Below the pieces are notes generated by a model, which saw nothing but the letters and a program-made list of their open reading frames with translations, was not told the DNA's origin and did no database searches. Positions 31,137 through 43,599 of a stretch of DNA of 64,000 nucleotides are shown here, one piece after another. The position numbers and the translations under genes are program-made. Numbering within the stretch: the stretch's first letter is position 1; each line of letters starts with the position of its first letter. The stretch is from Turritopsis dohrnii (lineage: Eukaryota > Cnidaria > Hydrozoa > Anthoathecata > Oceaniidae), in the NCBI GenBank assembly GCA_027922465.2, contig BQMF02000065.1, positions 372,001-436,000 on the forward strand, in the 5' to 3' direction.

Positions 31137-32464
31137 TACAATCAAGAGGAATTAAAGAAAGATATGTCCTCTGAAATATTTGAACCATTGTACCAAATAA
31201 AAGACGTAAACAAAGCATGGTTGTTCTTAAAAGATACACTTACCTTTTATTTTAATAAACACGTCCCAGTGATAACGAAACGAGTAAAAGGCTCTTTTTG
31301 TCCATGGCTTAGTCAAGACATAAAAGCATTAATGAACCATCGCGATAATGTGCTGAGAAAATTTCGAAAATCAAAAATAGATGCCGATTGGAAATAGATG
31401 GAGATTCGAAAAGCGAAGAGCGAATATCACCAGTCCTCACTCCTGGAACACAAAAATAATCCAAGAAAGTTTTGGAATACCATTAAATCTATTTTTCCTG
31501 GAAAAAAATCTAGTTTAGGAGTCCCCGCTGAAACCAACGCCGAAAAAGCAAGCATTTTTTGTTCTTTCTTTTCGACAGTTGCGAAATCTATAAAAGAAAA
31601 AATGTATCCCCTCAAGAACTTTTTGTGGAAACGTCCAGCCAAAGCAGAAAAGCGAACAAATGACATCTTTCATTTTACTTACGTTTCGAATCTTTTTGTA
31701 GAAAGAGAATTACGAAGGCTCAAACGTAATAAAGCGACTGGCATTGATAACTTACCAATGGGTATGTTAAAAGACGTATCATCACAAACTAGTAAACCTC
31801 TATCGTACCTTATTAACCTCTCTTTACGTACAGGGTGTGTACCCTCTGAATGGAAAATAGCTCAAGTTACACCGTTATATAAGTCGGGTTCGACTGAAGA
31901 TCCGAACAATTACCGTCCAATATCGGTCTTACCGGCGTTCTCCAAGTTAATGGAACGAGCAGTGCAACAACAGCTTTTAAGTTACCTTGAACGAAATCGC
32001 CTGCTAACATCCAATCAGTACGGATATCGCCAAAAACGCTCCACCCAGTTAGCTTCAACGTTGTTGATAGATTCCATCAGAAAGGCCGGGGATAGCGGTT
32101 TGTTAACGGGTGCAGTATTCTTAGACTTATCGAAAGCCTTTGATACACTCGATCACTCAAGACTTCTCGATAAGCTAAGTTCATACGACATAAAAGGTCT
32201 AGCGCATTTTTGGTTCACGGATGATTTATTTGGCAGACAGCAAATCGTTAAAATTGGGCAAGAATACTCGGATCCTTGTCCATTGTTTCGTGGTGTACCA
32301 CAAGGATCGATTTTGGGCCCGTTATCGTTTTTGTTGTTTTTGAATGACTTTGAAGACGGCAACATTTTAGCATGGACGCTACAAAAGCAATCTATAATTG
32401 TATCATTGTTAGTACACTTACGTATAATTCTGCTGTTAATCTTAATCTGTCGGCAACACAACTG
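31137..32464 (+). pseudogene. LINE reverse transcriptase, YADD box deleted
   Basis: The frame continues from the endonuclease linker: ELKKDMSSEIFEPLYQ, FYFNKHVPVITKRVK, WLSQDIKALM; a TAG at 31395; KNNPRKFWNTIKSIFPGK. RT blocks: ELRRLKRNKATGIDNLPMGM, WKIAQVTPLYKSGS, NYRPISVLPAFSKLMERAV, QYGYRQKRSTQLA, GAVFLDLSKAFDTLDHSRLL, GVPQGSILGPLSFLLFLNDF. The expected YADDT segment is missing: the sequence jumps from LNDFEDGN to a later part of the protein. Inactive. Confidence 0.9.
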
Positions 32465-32778
32465 AACAAATTCAAGTCACTTGAACGTCGTGCATCAGAG
32501 ATCTTACATCAAAACGTATGCCCTATAAAGAACTTGTTGAACAGGCATGCTGTGTATTGATGGTTGCACTTGTGAAGCTTTCAATAGCTACTTCAAAGTC
32601 AATAGTCACACCGTTAATACGAGAAACAATCATTATAGACGTACCCAAGGTAAAATTGAATTTTGGAAAGAGAAGTTTTTATTTTATGGGTGCTCAGTTA
32701 TTTAACAATCTTCCTCTTGAAATTAGGAAATCAAATAGTTTCGAATTACGAGTAAAAGAATATTATAAAAATCTTTAG
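32372..32778 (+). pseudogene. LINE C-terminal tail
   Basis: ATKAIYNCIIVSTLTYNSAV, then NKFKSLERRASEIL and, after a frameshift near 32530, GKRSFYFMGAQLFNNLPLEI and RVKEYYKNL before a TAG. The W/F-x-x-GA-x-LFN-x-LP-x-x-IR block is the usual end of Jockey/CR1-like ORF2. Repeated TTTCATTTCATTTC follows at 32785-32805, as in some LINE 3' ends. Confidence 0.8.
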
Positions 32779-33686
32779 TTTATTTTCATTTCATTTCATT
32801 TTTAACACGTACATTTTTCTATTAGTTTCTATCATTTCCAAATTTGGTATTTTTTGAGTATTTGGTAAAGTGTTGTGCCTTACGTCTTCCCCATTTTCGT
32901 TTAACATATATGTCTTGCACAGTCAGGTCCCGTTATTGGCATAAATTCCCCCTTTCCATGCTAAATTAGGTGTTTTTAATACAGTTTCTTAGTGCTACCT
33001 CGTTTTATAGGCAACAACATTTTCCAAGCTTTTCTTTTTTTCTTTCTGGTTAGTAATATATTTTAGCTTTTAAAATTGTTTATAGTGTAGTATTTATAGT
33101 GTGACATTCCCTACTTTTAATTTCATTAATGGCTGCGGTTCTAATCCACATATTTTTGTCGGCTTTCTTATTTCAATTTAAAATTGCTAGTCTACAGCTT
33201 AGTCGTAAATTTTCTTATTGGTCTTCGCAACATCAGTATCCATGCATTTGCTTTAATAATATTTTTCATTACAAATAAAAGGTTTTTATAGTTTTTAATT
33301 TATAATATTATTATATTTTTGACAAGGACACATACTAATAGCAGTTTATAACTGAAAGGTAAATATCCTTGAAAAATATTAATAATAATGATAATAATAA
33401 TAATTTTCCTGCTGAGTATGATCTACAATCTTTTAAATCCAAGGTTAACCGCCACCTTGCCCTGTCTTTGTAGCTCTTCTTCCTTTTCTCATCTGGTAGC
33501 TCTCTGCTTAGTAGTGGCTTCGGCCTTGCAGAGAGCAAGCCATTTAAAAAAAATTGACAAACTAAACCGTATTGTTGTTTTATGTCTCTTCCCGCCCCTC
33601 CTATTCGGTTCTTATAGGAAAATTGTCAAAAAATATCATATCTCTATGCATATAACATTGCAATGATACAACAGTTACCCTCTGAT
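32779..33686. other. No gene seen (possible LINE 3' end, AT-rich)
   Basis: Includes CATTT repeats at about 32785 and an (AAT)n tract at 33380-33405. No conserved coding sequence recognised. Confidence 0.5.
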
Positions 33687-34014
33687 TATTTATTTATTTA
33701 TTTGGTATTGTTTTACGTGGCTAGCCTCACTCAGTTACTACTGCATCTGCTTTCCCCAGGAGGGGCCACCGCTTAGGTTGGAGGACCCGAAGTATTTGAC
33801 ACTCTCATGAGTGACACAAATCCAATCAAGGGCCTGTGCTCTTCTGGATGACGTACTGCAACAACCGATGTATCATCTACCCAATTTCCCTCACATGACA
33901 TGGGTCGACCCGGCGCTATGGTACATTCACTCGCGCATGGTGAATCACCGCCAAGGGGAATTGAACCCCAATCTCCCGCATGAAATACGAGAATGATAAC
34001 CACTACACTACGGC
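33687..34014 (-). mobile_element. tRNA-derived SINE, family B, minus copy
   Basis: On the minus strand it begins GCCGTAGTGTAGTGGTTATC (A box, tRNA-Val-like) with GGGGTTCAATTCCCC (B box) and ends with an (AAAT)n tail seen as TATTTATTTATTT at 33687-33703. It is nearly identical to the + copy at 60303-60624. Body about 330 bp. Pol III promoter boxes are expected to drive transcription. Confidence 0.92.
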
Positions 34015-34566
34015 GTCACGGAAGGAAAATGGATTACTGGAATTGAAATACTGGAAATGAATCAAAGTTCACGAAAAGTATGGAAGGTGGTGATGAAATT
34101 TCCATTTTCTAGGAAAGTAATCCTCAATTTTTGTGGTCCATGCGCAATATTTTACGCTGAACAAGAAGCCTCTTGGCTTGAAGACTTCAGGAGGACGTAA
34201 CACATAATAACACACCAGTCAACTGCTAGTTGCGAGTCGGATGGCAGAATAGCCAACAGCGGAGGACTGCCCAAGAAGGACTTAAAAACCTACTAACTTA
34301 CTATACTAACACATATCTACTCTTTCAACAATAATGAAAAAACATTCTCATTCCTGTGATCTGTGCAAATTTTTATGAAAATTGAAGAACTTTCGAAATT
34401 CGGTCCAAATAGACCTTTCTCGAATTTCTGTTTAAACGATGCATTGTGGCTGAGTTGTCGTGTCTAACCTCGCTTCTGTTATTCAAACTATTTCTAATTA
34501 TTGGAATGGAAATTGAAAATAATAGAGACAATTATTAAGTTATAAAGTAATGAAATCAGTTAAACA
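34015..34566. other. No gene seen
   Basis: AT-rich spacer. May contain decayed upstream sequence of the LINE copy that follows; nothing certain. Confidence 0.45.
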
Positions 34567-36815
34567 ATGAATTGCATGAAAACGAGGTTAGATATGAAAC
34601 TCAGTCGTAATTCAGACGACCTCTGCAAAGCAATTGTGAGGATGACCAGGATAATGTGCACACATATTTGCAACAAGGAGAACGGCAGGGATATGGAAGC
34701 CTTTCTTGCTTGCACGTTAGTCCCGCTGGATAGAAATCCTGGCGTACGTCCAATTGGCATCGGTGAAGTTCTTAGAAGAATTGTTGGCAAAGCTGTAACA
34801 ACATCCCTCAAAAATGAAATACAGCAAGCGGCTGGCAACCTCCAACTCTGTGTCGGTCAACCAGGTGGATGCGAAGCTGCTGTTCATGCTATGGCTGAGA
34901 TTGATGAGAACGACGATACTCAAGCTGTTCTGCTGGTAGATGCAACGAATGCGTTCAGTAGTTTTGAATAGAGCAGTTATGATACAAAATATCAAAGTTT
35001 TGTGTCCGAGCCTCTCTATGTACGTGTCCAATTGTTACTCACGAGAGATACGCTTATTTGTCGTTGGTGGTGTGGAACTGAAGTCAATGGAAGGAACAAC
35101 CCAGGGAGACCCAATCGCTATGGCCTTATACGGTATAAGCCTACTACCATTAACCAACACTTTAAAGAATACATTAAACGTTAAACAAGTGACGTATGCT
35201 GACGACCTTACCGGTGCTGGAAAAATCAATTCGTTGAGAACATGGTGGGAAAACTTGTTGAATCTTGGTCCAAAAATAGGCTATTTTCCAAATCCATCTA
35301 AATCATGGTTAATAGTAAAGCCAGAATTCTTGGATGAGACAAACATCTTCAGTGACACATCCATCAAAATTACAACAAAGGGTCACAAACATCTCGGTGC
35401 TGCAATAGGACAGAAGAATTATGAAATGGAATTCGTAGCTGCTAAGGTGGAGACATGGGTAAAACAGCTGAATCTACTGGCAAGTATTGCATTGACCCAG
35501 CCTCAGGCCGCTTACGTGGCATTCATAGTCGGCTACCGACAAAAACTCAACTACACCTTTAAAAATGATTGGCGATCTTGATAAATTCCTCGATCCAATT
35601 GAAAACCAAACTCGCCTAAGTTTGATTCCAGCATTATGCGACGGGAGACAATGCAACGACATAGAACGACAAATAATCGCTCTCCCTATTAAGATGGGTG
35701 GACTTGGCATTTTTAACGTAGTAGAAGAAGCAAGATTTCAGAACAAGACAAGTCATGCCATGGCGAGGGAACTGTGCGATCGAATCGTTGACCAATCTGA
35801 AGATGGGATTGAACCAGAGGCATCAAAAAAGATTCTGAAAGAAATGAAAGCGAAACGAGCTGGCCAACAAAAACAAACGTTTGAAGAAATCAGAACGAAA
35901 CTGCCCTCAGTACAAGCCAAGGCTCTTGAAATCGCGGCTGCTCCAAGGTGCTTCAGCATGGCTTACCACGATTCCATTGAAAGACTAGAATTTCGTTCTC
36001 AACAAACAAGAGTTTTTTGACGCAATATACATGAGATATGCGTGGGTGATGAAGAGATTGCCAATTAAGTGCGCATGCCTGGTAAATTTTACTATTGATC
36101 CTGCGTTGTCCTGTCACCTAGGTGGATTCACAATCCAACGACATAACAATATTCGTGATGTTATGTCATTGCTGCTAAAAGAAGTGTGCCGTGATGTTGC
36201 AGTGGAACCAACACTGGTTGATGCCACTATAGAATCGAGTGATTTGCCATCTTGCCATCTAGAGCTGATGTTAGTGCAAATGGGTTTTGGCAAAGGTATC
36301 AAAGAGCATTTTTCGACGTGAAGGTGTGTAACCTTATCGCCCCTAGCTACCGTAACAAATCGATTGTTGCTACGTTATGAGCAATGGAAAAGCAAAACAA
36401 GCGCTGCTACAACCAGAGGATACAAGAAATTGACAAAGGTACGCTTACCCCTCTGATATTTGGTGCAACTGGTGGAATTGGCCGTGAATGCTCCATTCTC
36501 TTGAGTAAATTAGCGGAGAGACTTGCTAAGAAGCAAAAATGTCACAAAAGTGAGATCGTATCTGGATTAAGACCCAAGATATCATTCGTTTTAATCAGAT
36601 CAGTTGTGACCTGCTTGAGAGGTGAACGATCAAGTCGCTCCTTTACCCCAGATCAAGCTACCATGAAAGAAAGATCAGAAATTGACGGGTATCCTGACGA
36701 CAATTAAGAAGTGACTTTTTTAGATCTAATAAACCATTTGTATTTGTATTGCCTATTATAATTTTATAATCAACTTCGTAGAAATTTATTCAAGTGTAAA
36801 AAAAAAAAAAAAAAA
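34567..36815 (+). pseudogene. Second zinc-finger/RLE-type LINE copy, 5'-truncated and frameshifted
   Basis: A relative of the intact element at 10.2-13.5 kb. RT: LVPLDRNPGVRPIGIGEVLR, LLVDATNAF (then a break), EGTTQGDPIAMALYG, VTYADDLTGAG, FPNPSKSWLIV, HLGAAIG. After a frameshift near 35565: LPIKMGGLGI. Further on, with two more breaks, CACLVNFTIDPALSC (knuckle with changed spacing residues), RHNNIRD, and IDKGTLTPLIFGATGGIGRE. It ends with an A-run at 36799-36815. The N-terminal third with the zinc finger is missing. Many differences from the intact copy imply an older insertion of a different subfamily. Confidence 0.88.
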
Positions 36816-36838
36816 GTTTGCGCCGAATTGCGAAGTTA

Positions 36839-37617
36839 CCTTAGGGGAAGAAATTGTTTGCGGGAGAAATTTGTACGGAACTTCTTTGCGGAATTTATTT
36901 TTGCAGATTTCGGTCAAATCCGCTAAAATAAATTCCGCAAAAATGAATAAATATTGGTCATCCCCAAAAATAAATTCCGCAAAACTTTCGAAATTCTTCA
37001 TCCGCAAAATTTTTTCCTACCCGTAAAGAATCGATTTTCCACTTTACTTTGCATATAACTGCAAGTCTCGTCTTTACAAAACGTTGGGAAAATGAAAAAT
37101 GGGATTGAAAAAGGAAAAAAATCTTGGTTATTAAACATCTAAGGACTTATTCATTACTCTTTGTCAATAACAGCACAAGCAGCATCTGCACTGCGACAGG
37201 TTTAGCGCTTCGTACTGTTGCTTTTACTTTGAGAAACGATCTTATGTCGGCGGCGGAGGTATCACAGTTTCTCTTTGTTGTTTTTTGCTCTTTTCCTTTA
37301 TGGGAAGTAGACTAAGACTGAGACATATTCTCAGTTGCTGACGTTACATTGACCTCCTCTGATCAAAGATAAGACCCAGCTACGTTATCTGTTTGTTTTA
37401 TAGCTTAGTATTCTTTTTTGATATTTTAACTGATGAAATATAGATGTTATTCCAAAGATCTGCTTTTCCATTCCTAAAGTTTCCCGACTTTCGATTTTAT
37501 TAAATTTCTTGCATCCGCAAAAATTTCTTCCGCAAAATATGGCATTTTTGAGTCATTTATCCGCAAAAATATATTCCGCAAAAATTTCTTCCGCAGAGAC
37601 AATTTCTTCCCTTAAGG
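36839..37617. mobile_element. MITE with CCTTARGGGAAG TIRs and subterminal repeats
   Basis: Left end CCTTAGGGGAAGAAATTGT, right end reversed CCTTAAGGGAAGAAATTGT, flanked by TA (36837-36838, 37618-37619). 779 bp. Inside each end are several copies of TTGCGGA/TCCGCAAAAAT in both orientations, typical of transposase-binding subterminal repeats. No ORF. Superfamily unclear, perhaps Tc1/mariner or another TA-targeting group. Confidence 0.85.
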
Positions 37618-38221
37618 TATCAATGATGTCATGTAAACGTTGCTCGAAATCCTTCATAACGTAAGGGAAGTAACCGTAAAGACTTTACTCCACCATGTGT
37701 GTCCTCACAAATCAATAAAAGGAAGCACGGCTTCATAAGTGTAAGGGAGGAGAGTGCCTGACTCAGCTTTTTGGATTTTTTTTCTGCTGACAGAGGAATT
37801 TTGGTTTCTAGTTGCTGCAAAAACAAGTTTGGAACGGGAGCATGTGAGTATACGTCTGATTTTGGTTTACTTTTACTATTCTAACACTAATAGTAGATAC
37901 TCTTATGCAAATGAAGTATCAATATAATAAGGTTTGCGGAGTGGTTGCGTGGAATCACCCTTCGCCAGCGAAAATGAGCCAGTTGAATGCATGAATACGC
38001 ATCCATAACTGGAAAGCATATCTGTAATTTTTGTTAGTTTTCTTGAAACTAATGCAATGTATCCTATCAATGTAATGTACATTTTAGTTGCATTGTAATT
38101 CAAAGACCTTATTACTTCAAAAATGTCGAAATACCAACAAACTCCTGTGTGCTCCCTTCAGTTCAGTTAGGACCACTCTGTCAGAATTCGTCACTAACAT
38201 AGTCGTGATTTATTATAAGGA
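37618..38221. other. No gene recognised
   Basis: A minus-strand open frame of about 65 codons (37826-37629) has no recognisable motif. Otherwise AT-rich sequence up to the next R unit. Confidence 0.45.
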
Positions 38222-39228
38222 ACTAGCCGCCAAGGCGGCGTCGCTCGCCGCCCATGTTCAGCCTGCGTTGTATCATCACCTGCTCCAAATTATTGCACTT
38301 AAAACCAGCGATAAGAGACTTCCTTTGCTGCTGGCTTCATCGCTAAATGAAGCTCGTTTGCACGTGAAGAGAAATACGTTCCTGGTGTTTCAAATCTTTA
38401 ATGTTCTTAACTCAGCCGTTCATTGTCGCGGTCGCATTTAAAATGCCAGCAGACTTTCTTGCTTTACACAATGCATTCCGAACGTGAACTTCACGTGGTT
38501 TTCCTTTACGATTTTAAACCAATCAAATATCAGTTTAACAATACACTCAAAACGCAGAGAGAAAAAACTTTTCAGTTTATTGTTAGCTTTTGTTTTACGC
38601 GCTCTAACACAGGTGCTGTCAGAAGTAGGTGAAAAAATGGTTTCTCTTAAAAAGATCACACGGGAGGAGAAAAAAATGCACGTGCTAAATGAATGAAGTG
38701 AATAAAAAACGTTCGATCAGATTAAAATAGATTAAAAGAAATTGATTAAAGACAACTATTATGACAAAAGCAAAAAAAAATTATTTTGTTTTATGATATT
38801 TTTTTTTACCTATAGGTTTTTAAACATTTTCATTACTCGAAAAAAAAGTTCACCCGTCTCAGACAGTCAGGCAAGGATACGTTAGGATACACTGGCAAAC
38901 CGAGATGCTACCACGTTCTCCCACGGCTGCTTTTTGTCCAAAATGTTTTATCAGTTAGTTTCTTTGTATTTAGTTGATGTATTGTTTTCAAAGCCAAGTC
39001 AACGTGGAATATAAAACTAACAAAATAATAAAAACAAAACGTTATTCCTATTAGTTCATCAGCCAAAAAAAGTCACGTTCGATTGGGGTTGCAATGTATT
39101 TGTTTCGAACTCACGTCGCACACAAAAAAAGAAATAATTTCGCTCACAACTCAATCAACCATTTTGCGTGACTTACAAACAAACAAACAAACAAACAGAC
39201 AGACAGAGAATCGGCTATTAATATATAG
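38222..39228 (+). mobile_element. R-family repeat, long form (R8)
   Basis: Solitary unit, 1007 bp, with head ACTAGCCGCCAAGGCGGCG, the long-form internal blocks (GGTTTTTAAACATTTTC, GTCTCAGACAGTCAGG, GTCAACGTGGAATATAAAAC) and a CAAACAAACAGA-rich tail ending TTAATATATAG. It preserves the empty-site version of the sequence where piggyBac entered R5. Confidence 0.78.
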
Positions 39229-40354
39229 ATTGTCTCGATAATTTTGTTTTACTCTCCTATTTGAATGCATCTGATTGAATGATGACGATCTAGCATAGCA
39301 ACCACATAGAAACATAGCTCTAGGGAAAATTTTACAGTAATTTTTTTTATTTTGGTGGTGGTGAAACTATGCAAAAACAAAACTTTTTACAGTGTCAAAT
39401 TTTCACTTTCGGCTTAGTTCTTCAGAGTAGTATGAAAGTAGTATGAAACGCTTTTTATCGCAAGTTTTTGTCGAGTGGTGCTAACTGCCCTTGCCTCATT
39501 TTGATGTGGTAATTTATTGAAAATTATCAGAAATTGGCCCATAATGATTTTCAGTTATGAAAAACTTAATGTTTGATAATCTGATAACATGTATTCCAGG
39601 ATTTGATTTTGTGAATGTGGGATTGCGATAGTAAAGAGAAGGAATACAAAATGCTTTATGAATCAATTAATTTCCAGTTCTTTTATGCATAAGTACAGAT
39701 TCAAAAAATTTCTTACACACATAGTGGCAAAAAGAGCATGAATAAAAATGATATATTCTAAAAAGATAGCTTTTTCAAAAGCATAAAGAAGCCAACAAGA
39801 AATACATAACAGGCATCTTCTACACTTTGCCAAAATGTTCAGGTAACTTAACCCAGATATATAATGAACAACGTCCAGTTTTATGTTATAACTTTAAATG
39901 TCAATCAACAAAATTCCATTTACATAAAGCATTCTTGAATCGGTCACATGTTCCTTTCAAATGAATGATAACCGATATTTTGAATCAATGTTTCCTGACA
40001 GTATTAGTCTCTAACCACATACACTGGAACTGCCCAATACGTCACATTTGTTACTTCTGTCTTGGTTCAGCAGATCCATTGTTTCAAGTATACCAGATAT
40101 TCCACTAGTGGTTCGTCCTGATATCTACTCTTGATATGCCTTATACACCTGAAATAGTAAAACCAACAGACAAATTAAGAGCATAAATTTCCCATTCACG
40201 ATATTTAAAGTAAGCACAATCATTTATATTAACATATTTACATATATTAATTACTAGTAACCCGGCTAAAACCTTTTACCGAATTTAACTTCGAAAAAGA
40301 TGTGTCACATTTGCCTTTTCCGTGTGCAAAGCCCGTGATGAATATTTTAATTAA
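39229..40354. other. No confident gene; possible small terminal exon on minus strand
   Basis: Mostly AT-rich. On the minus strand TTTTACTATTTCAG ends at 40149 and is followed by an open stretch ending at a stop near 40070 (RYQDEPLVEYLVYLKQWIC). This could be a last exon, but no partner exons are recognised. Confidence 0.3.
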
Positions 40355-40850
40355 AGAATCGCAACTCAACAGTGTACCCATGTTGTAAAGCTTGAAAAAC
40401 TGATCAAAAAAATGTATGGGATCGTTTTGCTACAAACAACCGTTGCAGAGATATTGTCGATCAAAGATTTTGATGACGTCATATCCGCAGTACCAAATAA
40501 AATTTATGCCCAAATGTTGCGTCACCCCATCACCCGTATTGCAGACCCTAAAAAACGTCAGTTATCCCTATTGGTTCTTGAGATATTTCCCTTAAAACGT
40601 CGCGTTCGATTGGGGATGCAATGCAATGATTTCCCGTGATCATAAAAATAACTGACGTCAAATACCACGTGCTATTATACTAATCGTGAATGTGTCTTGC
40701 GTGGTCTAACTACCGCTATATGACCACGATTAAGAAGGTTTTGATCGTGAAATTCCACAAAATCTAACACTCTCTAAATTAAATGTGTTGCACACGATTG
40801 CCGATTATTATAATAAGATGTAATTATAACTTATAAAAGGATGAAAAGAA
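40355..40850 (+). repeat. R short-form middle plus palindromic block, partial copy
   Basis: Shares the short-form middle (AAAAATGTATGGGATCGTT, GATTTTGATGACGTCAT, CCTAAAAAACGTCAGTTATC) but not the head or tail. It continues into ACTGACGTCAAATACCACGTG and ACACTCTCTAAATTAAATG, which also occur, inverted, at 44.9-45.2 kb. It is therefore a related but distinct element type. Confidence 0.65.
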
Positions 40851-40945
40851 GAAAACTGTTTCTTGCTAGAACTTTAAGTTTCTTCCTTCACTGATTCATC
40901 AGCTAACTGAAAAAACGTTACAATTTTCGCAATGTAGTGTTTTCA

Positions 40946-41711
40946 TCAAATTTTGACGTCAGAGTTCATTTTGTACTTGTTTTGGTGGCGGCATTTTGAT
41001 ATTAGCTTGTCGCGCGAATTCATTAGATTTGTGTCAGGATCGTCAAACATTTCCAGAAGTATTAGCTTTTCGTTGAGGCATAGGTCGCATTTGCCCAATG
41101 TCGGATTAAAGGGACGGCATTTCCTTTTGATTTTTCATGTGATCATCAGTGTTTCGTTGTTACATTTGGTTAAAAGATTTTTTGTGGTTTGCAAATCGTA
41201 CTTTGAAAGTGGGTTCAGTTATTCTGATGTATGTTTTCGGGACGTAGGTTGGGTCATTCGATGTGATTGTTGCTTCGTAAACAATGTTAGTGGTTAAGCA
41301 TTGGTTGTGCATAGGACAGTTTTCTTTCTTGACGCAATTATATACATTTAGGGTGATAACTGTCTTGTTGTGGTTATTTACGATGGATTTAATGTTCTGC
41401 ATACAACTGTAACTTAATTTTACAGTGTTTTGGTTGAAAAGCTTGTGATATGTGTTCTTTTTCGGGAAGTGTTTGTCCAGTAGGGTCAAGAAGCATTTTC
41501 CGATGTTTGTGGCGACGCTTTTGGAAAAAGGTGGATTGAACCATACTATATTTATTTTCCATGGTTTTTCGGTGAATGTTGCGTTTTTGGTGATGTTGGG
41601 GTTCTGGTATTTTAAATCATGTGTGTATCCGGATTTGTGCAGTGCCTCTTGATAATGCCTTGCGGCGCTCTGCAATATTTTTTTGTTGCTTGAAGGGTTT
41701 GTTAGTCGCAT
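40946..41711 (-). pseudogene. Penelope-like element C-terminus with GIY-YIG endonuclease
   Basis: Minus strand: KINIVWFNPPFSKSVATNIG, CFLTLLDKHFPKKNTYHKLF, NTVKLSYSCMQNIKSIV, CPMHNQCLTTNIVYEATIT and KTYIRITEPTFKVRFANHKK, then after a frameshift PTLGKCDLCLNEKLILLEMF and SKCRHQNKYKMNSDVKI with the stop at 40946. WFNPP, CL...VVYEA-like, KTYIG-like, N-H-K and CDLC..EK are the hallmarks of GIY-YIG-bearing Penelope elements (RT related to telomerase). The GIY-YIG Gly is replaced (TYIRIT). Another RT piece of such an element is at 45.95 kb, same strand. Confidence 0.85.
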
Positions 41712-42231
41712 GGTGAGGCCTGAGGGGCGGAAAATTTTTTTTTTTTATGTGGTCTACATTGCTGGAAAATGCACTTCCATTCAGTATCATAATTATTACA
41801 GAAGACAGTAGGTTAACGCACTCAATTGGCCCATACGTGGCATCCAAGGCGTGGAATAATCTATCGTAATGTGAACGTACATGCTTATGTATACTCTCAG
41901 AGGTATTGAAGGAAAGTGAAGTAACGGGGACGATTTAACCTGTGAACCCCAAACACAGGAGATTGAGTGCCTTTCTCTTTATACTTCACAATTTCACAAA
42001 TGAATTTCGATTGACCTGTATAGAATCTAATTCGTTCTACTTGTGGTTTCAATTATGTAAAAATTGTGTATTATTTTTTCGAATACGAAATGGAGTTGAT
42101 GCATCAGCTTTTCCCGAAAAGCTTAATTCACAGGTTCGTGGGTAACAAAAAACTCCGAAAATAAAGACAACTTGCAGTGATATACAAAATGTTCCGCTTT
42201 TTTCCAGATACATATATGGTATGATAAAAGA
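41712..42231. other. No gene seen
   Basis: Spacer between the Penelope and hAT remnants, with a T-run at about 41737-41748. No coding signal recognised. Confidence 0.5.
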
Positions 42232-42432
42232 TCAGAGTTCAATGCACCTATTGGTACTCGCACTATACGCATCGATCAATGACTTGTAATCCTCATCAGT
42301 CAATTTTTCAACTAAAATGATTCGCATTAATTTATCAATGGATTGAACGGTCAGCCGATTTCTTTGTTTTGTGTGAACTAGGTTCAAAACTGAAAACCCA
42401 CTCTCGACGTTAGCGGTACTTGGGGTGATGAG
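42232..42432 (-). pseudogene. hAT transposase C-terminal dimerisation domain fragment
   Basis: Minus strand: TPSTANVESGFSVLNLVHTK, then QRNRLTVQSIDKLMRIILVE and a stop after RCIEL. The S.A.VE.GFS.L...K...RL.......LM.I pattern is the conserved hAT dimerisation region found at the very end of the transposase. Upstream coding sequence is replaced by a TIR-like block at 42433, so only the last 65 or so codons survive. Confidence 0.82.
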
Positions 42433-43599
42433 CCAGGGACGTATCCAGGGAGGATTTGATATCGGGAGACCGGTATTGGCGCCCAAACTCTCGCGCCCAA
42501 AAAATGAAATTTCGGGAATTTTTAACTTTGCATATTTTATGTAAAAACAATCTTTTAACGATTATTTCATCCATTTCTTACAAACCTTCACATATAAGTC
42601 GTTTTATGCTATGATTTACTCCCAAAAACCTCTATAAAGCAGTCAACCCTACGTCCCATTTTGCTGTTGAATTGGCGTATCAACTTTTGTTTTTCCAGGC
42701 TTCGCCATGAAGAAATGTCTAACCACGGGATAAAAACCGTAGCTAGAATACATTAGTTACGGGATCGCGTACTATGAAAAACAACATCGCAAATATTGTA
42801 CAAGAGCCTTAAAGGAATAAGGATTTCTACATTTTTTGTTCATACTTTGTACTTAAATAATACCCACTTGGTATAATTCAAATAATGAAATAGTAACATA
42901 AAAACATTATTATAACACTTTCTAACGTTTCTGGAAAATTTGATTATTTATCTCACAACGATTCAAAAGATATTTTGCGATATGGATACAATTTTGAATC
43001 CAGAATGGATGTACGCCATTTTCTTTCACGGGAATTGACATTTTGACGACGTGCCATATTAGACATAAACAAGCGCCGCGAACGTATAGTTTCGACAGTA
43101 AGAAAATTGAACCAATTGAACACGAAAGGTTTTAATAGATTTCTTGCTTACGCAAAAATCAAATAAGCAACAAGAAAAAGTTTTTCATGTTAAGCTAAAT
43201 CGTAACTACGCGAAAAAACACGTCCATTGCATAGCTTTAGCTACGTGACAGCGCGCAGGAACGCGATCACGTAGCTGTCGTGACGAAGCCTGTTTTTCGC
43301 TCATTACTTCGTGCCCCATCTTCCACGCGTGTAAAAAATAAATTTTGTTTACTCTTTTCAGTAGATGCAAGAACAAAAATTCGTAATAATGCATGCTTTC
43401 TATGCGAAGGATGTAATGGAGTACAGTACTTATATTCCAATGAAGAATGTTTAACTAATTTTTCTGGCAAATAAAAATATTTACTATCGCATTCCTCCCT
43501 TCCTCTTGAAACACTTCCAGGTTTGAGTGTTCATTATAAATTCCGCCATAATTTTCTGTAAGTAAAATATAGAAACCGGGTGACTTCTTGAAATATCAT

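Larger units (their letters stand above)
29570..32778 (+). mobile_element. CR1/Jockey-like LINE, split by a MITE and internally deleted
   Basis: AP endonuclease (29570-30239), a MITE (30240-31136), then linker, reverse transcriptase and the conserved C-terminal tail (31137-32778). Order and motifs are those of Jockey/CR1/L2-type LINEs. The catalytic YADD box is lost through an internal deletion near 32355. Frameshifts also occur near 29685 and 30120, and a stop at 31395. Confidence 0.88.

Noticed and set aside
40860..40915. Hammerhead ribozyme downstream of the Penelope ORF (CTGATGAATCAG...GAAAC on the minus strand)
   Set aside because: Such ribozymes are known near Penelope elements, but the intervening bases here do not form a convincing stem.
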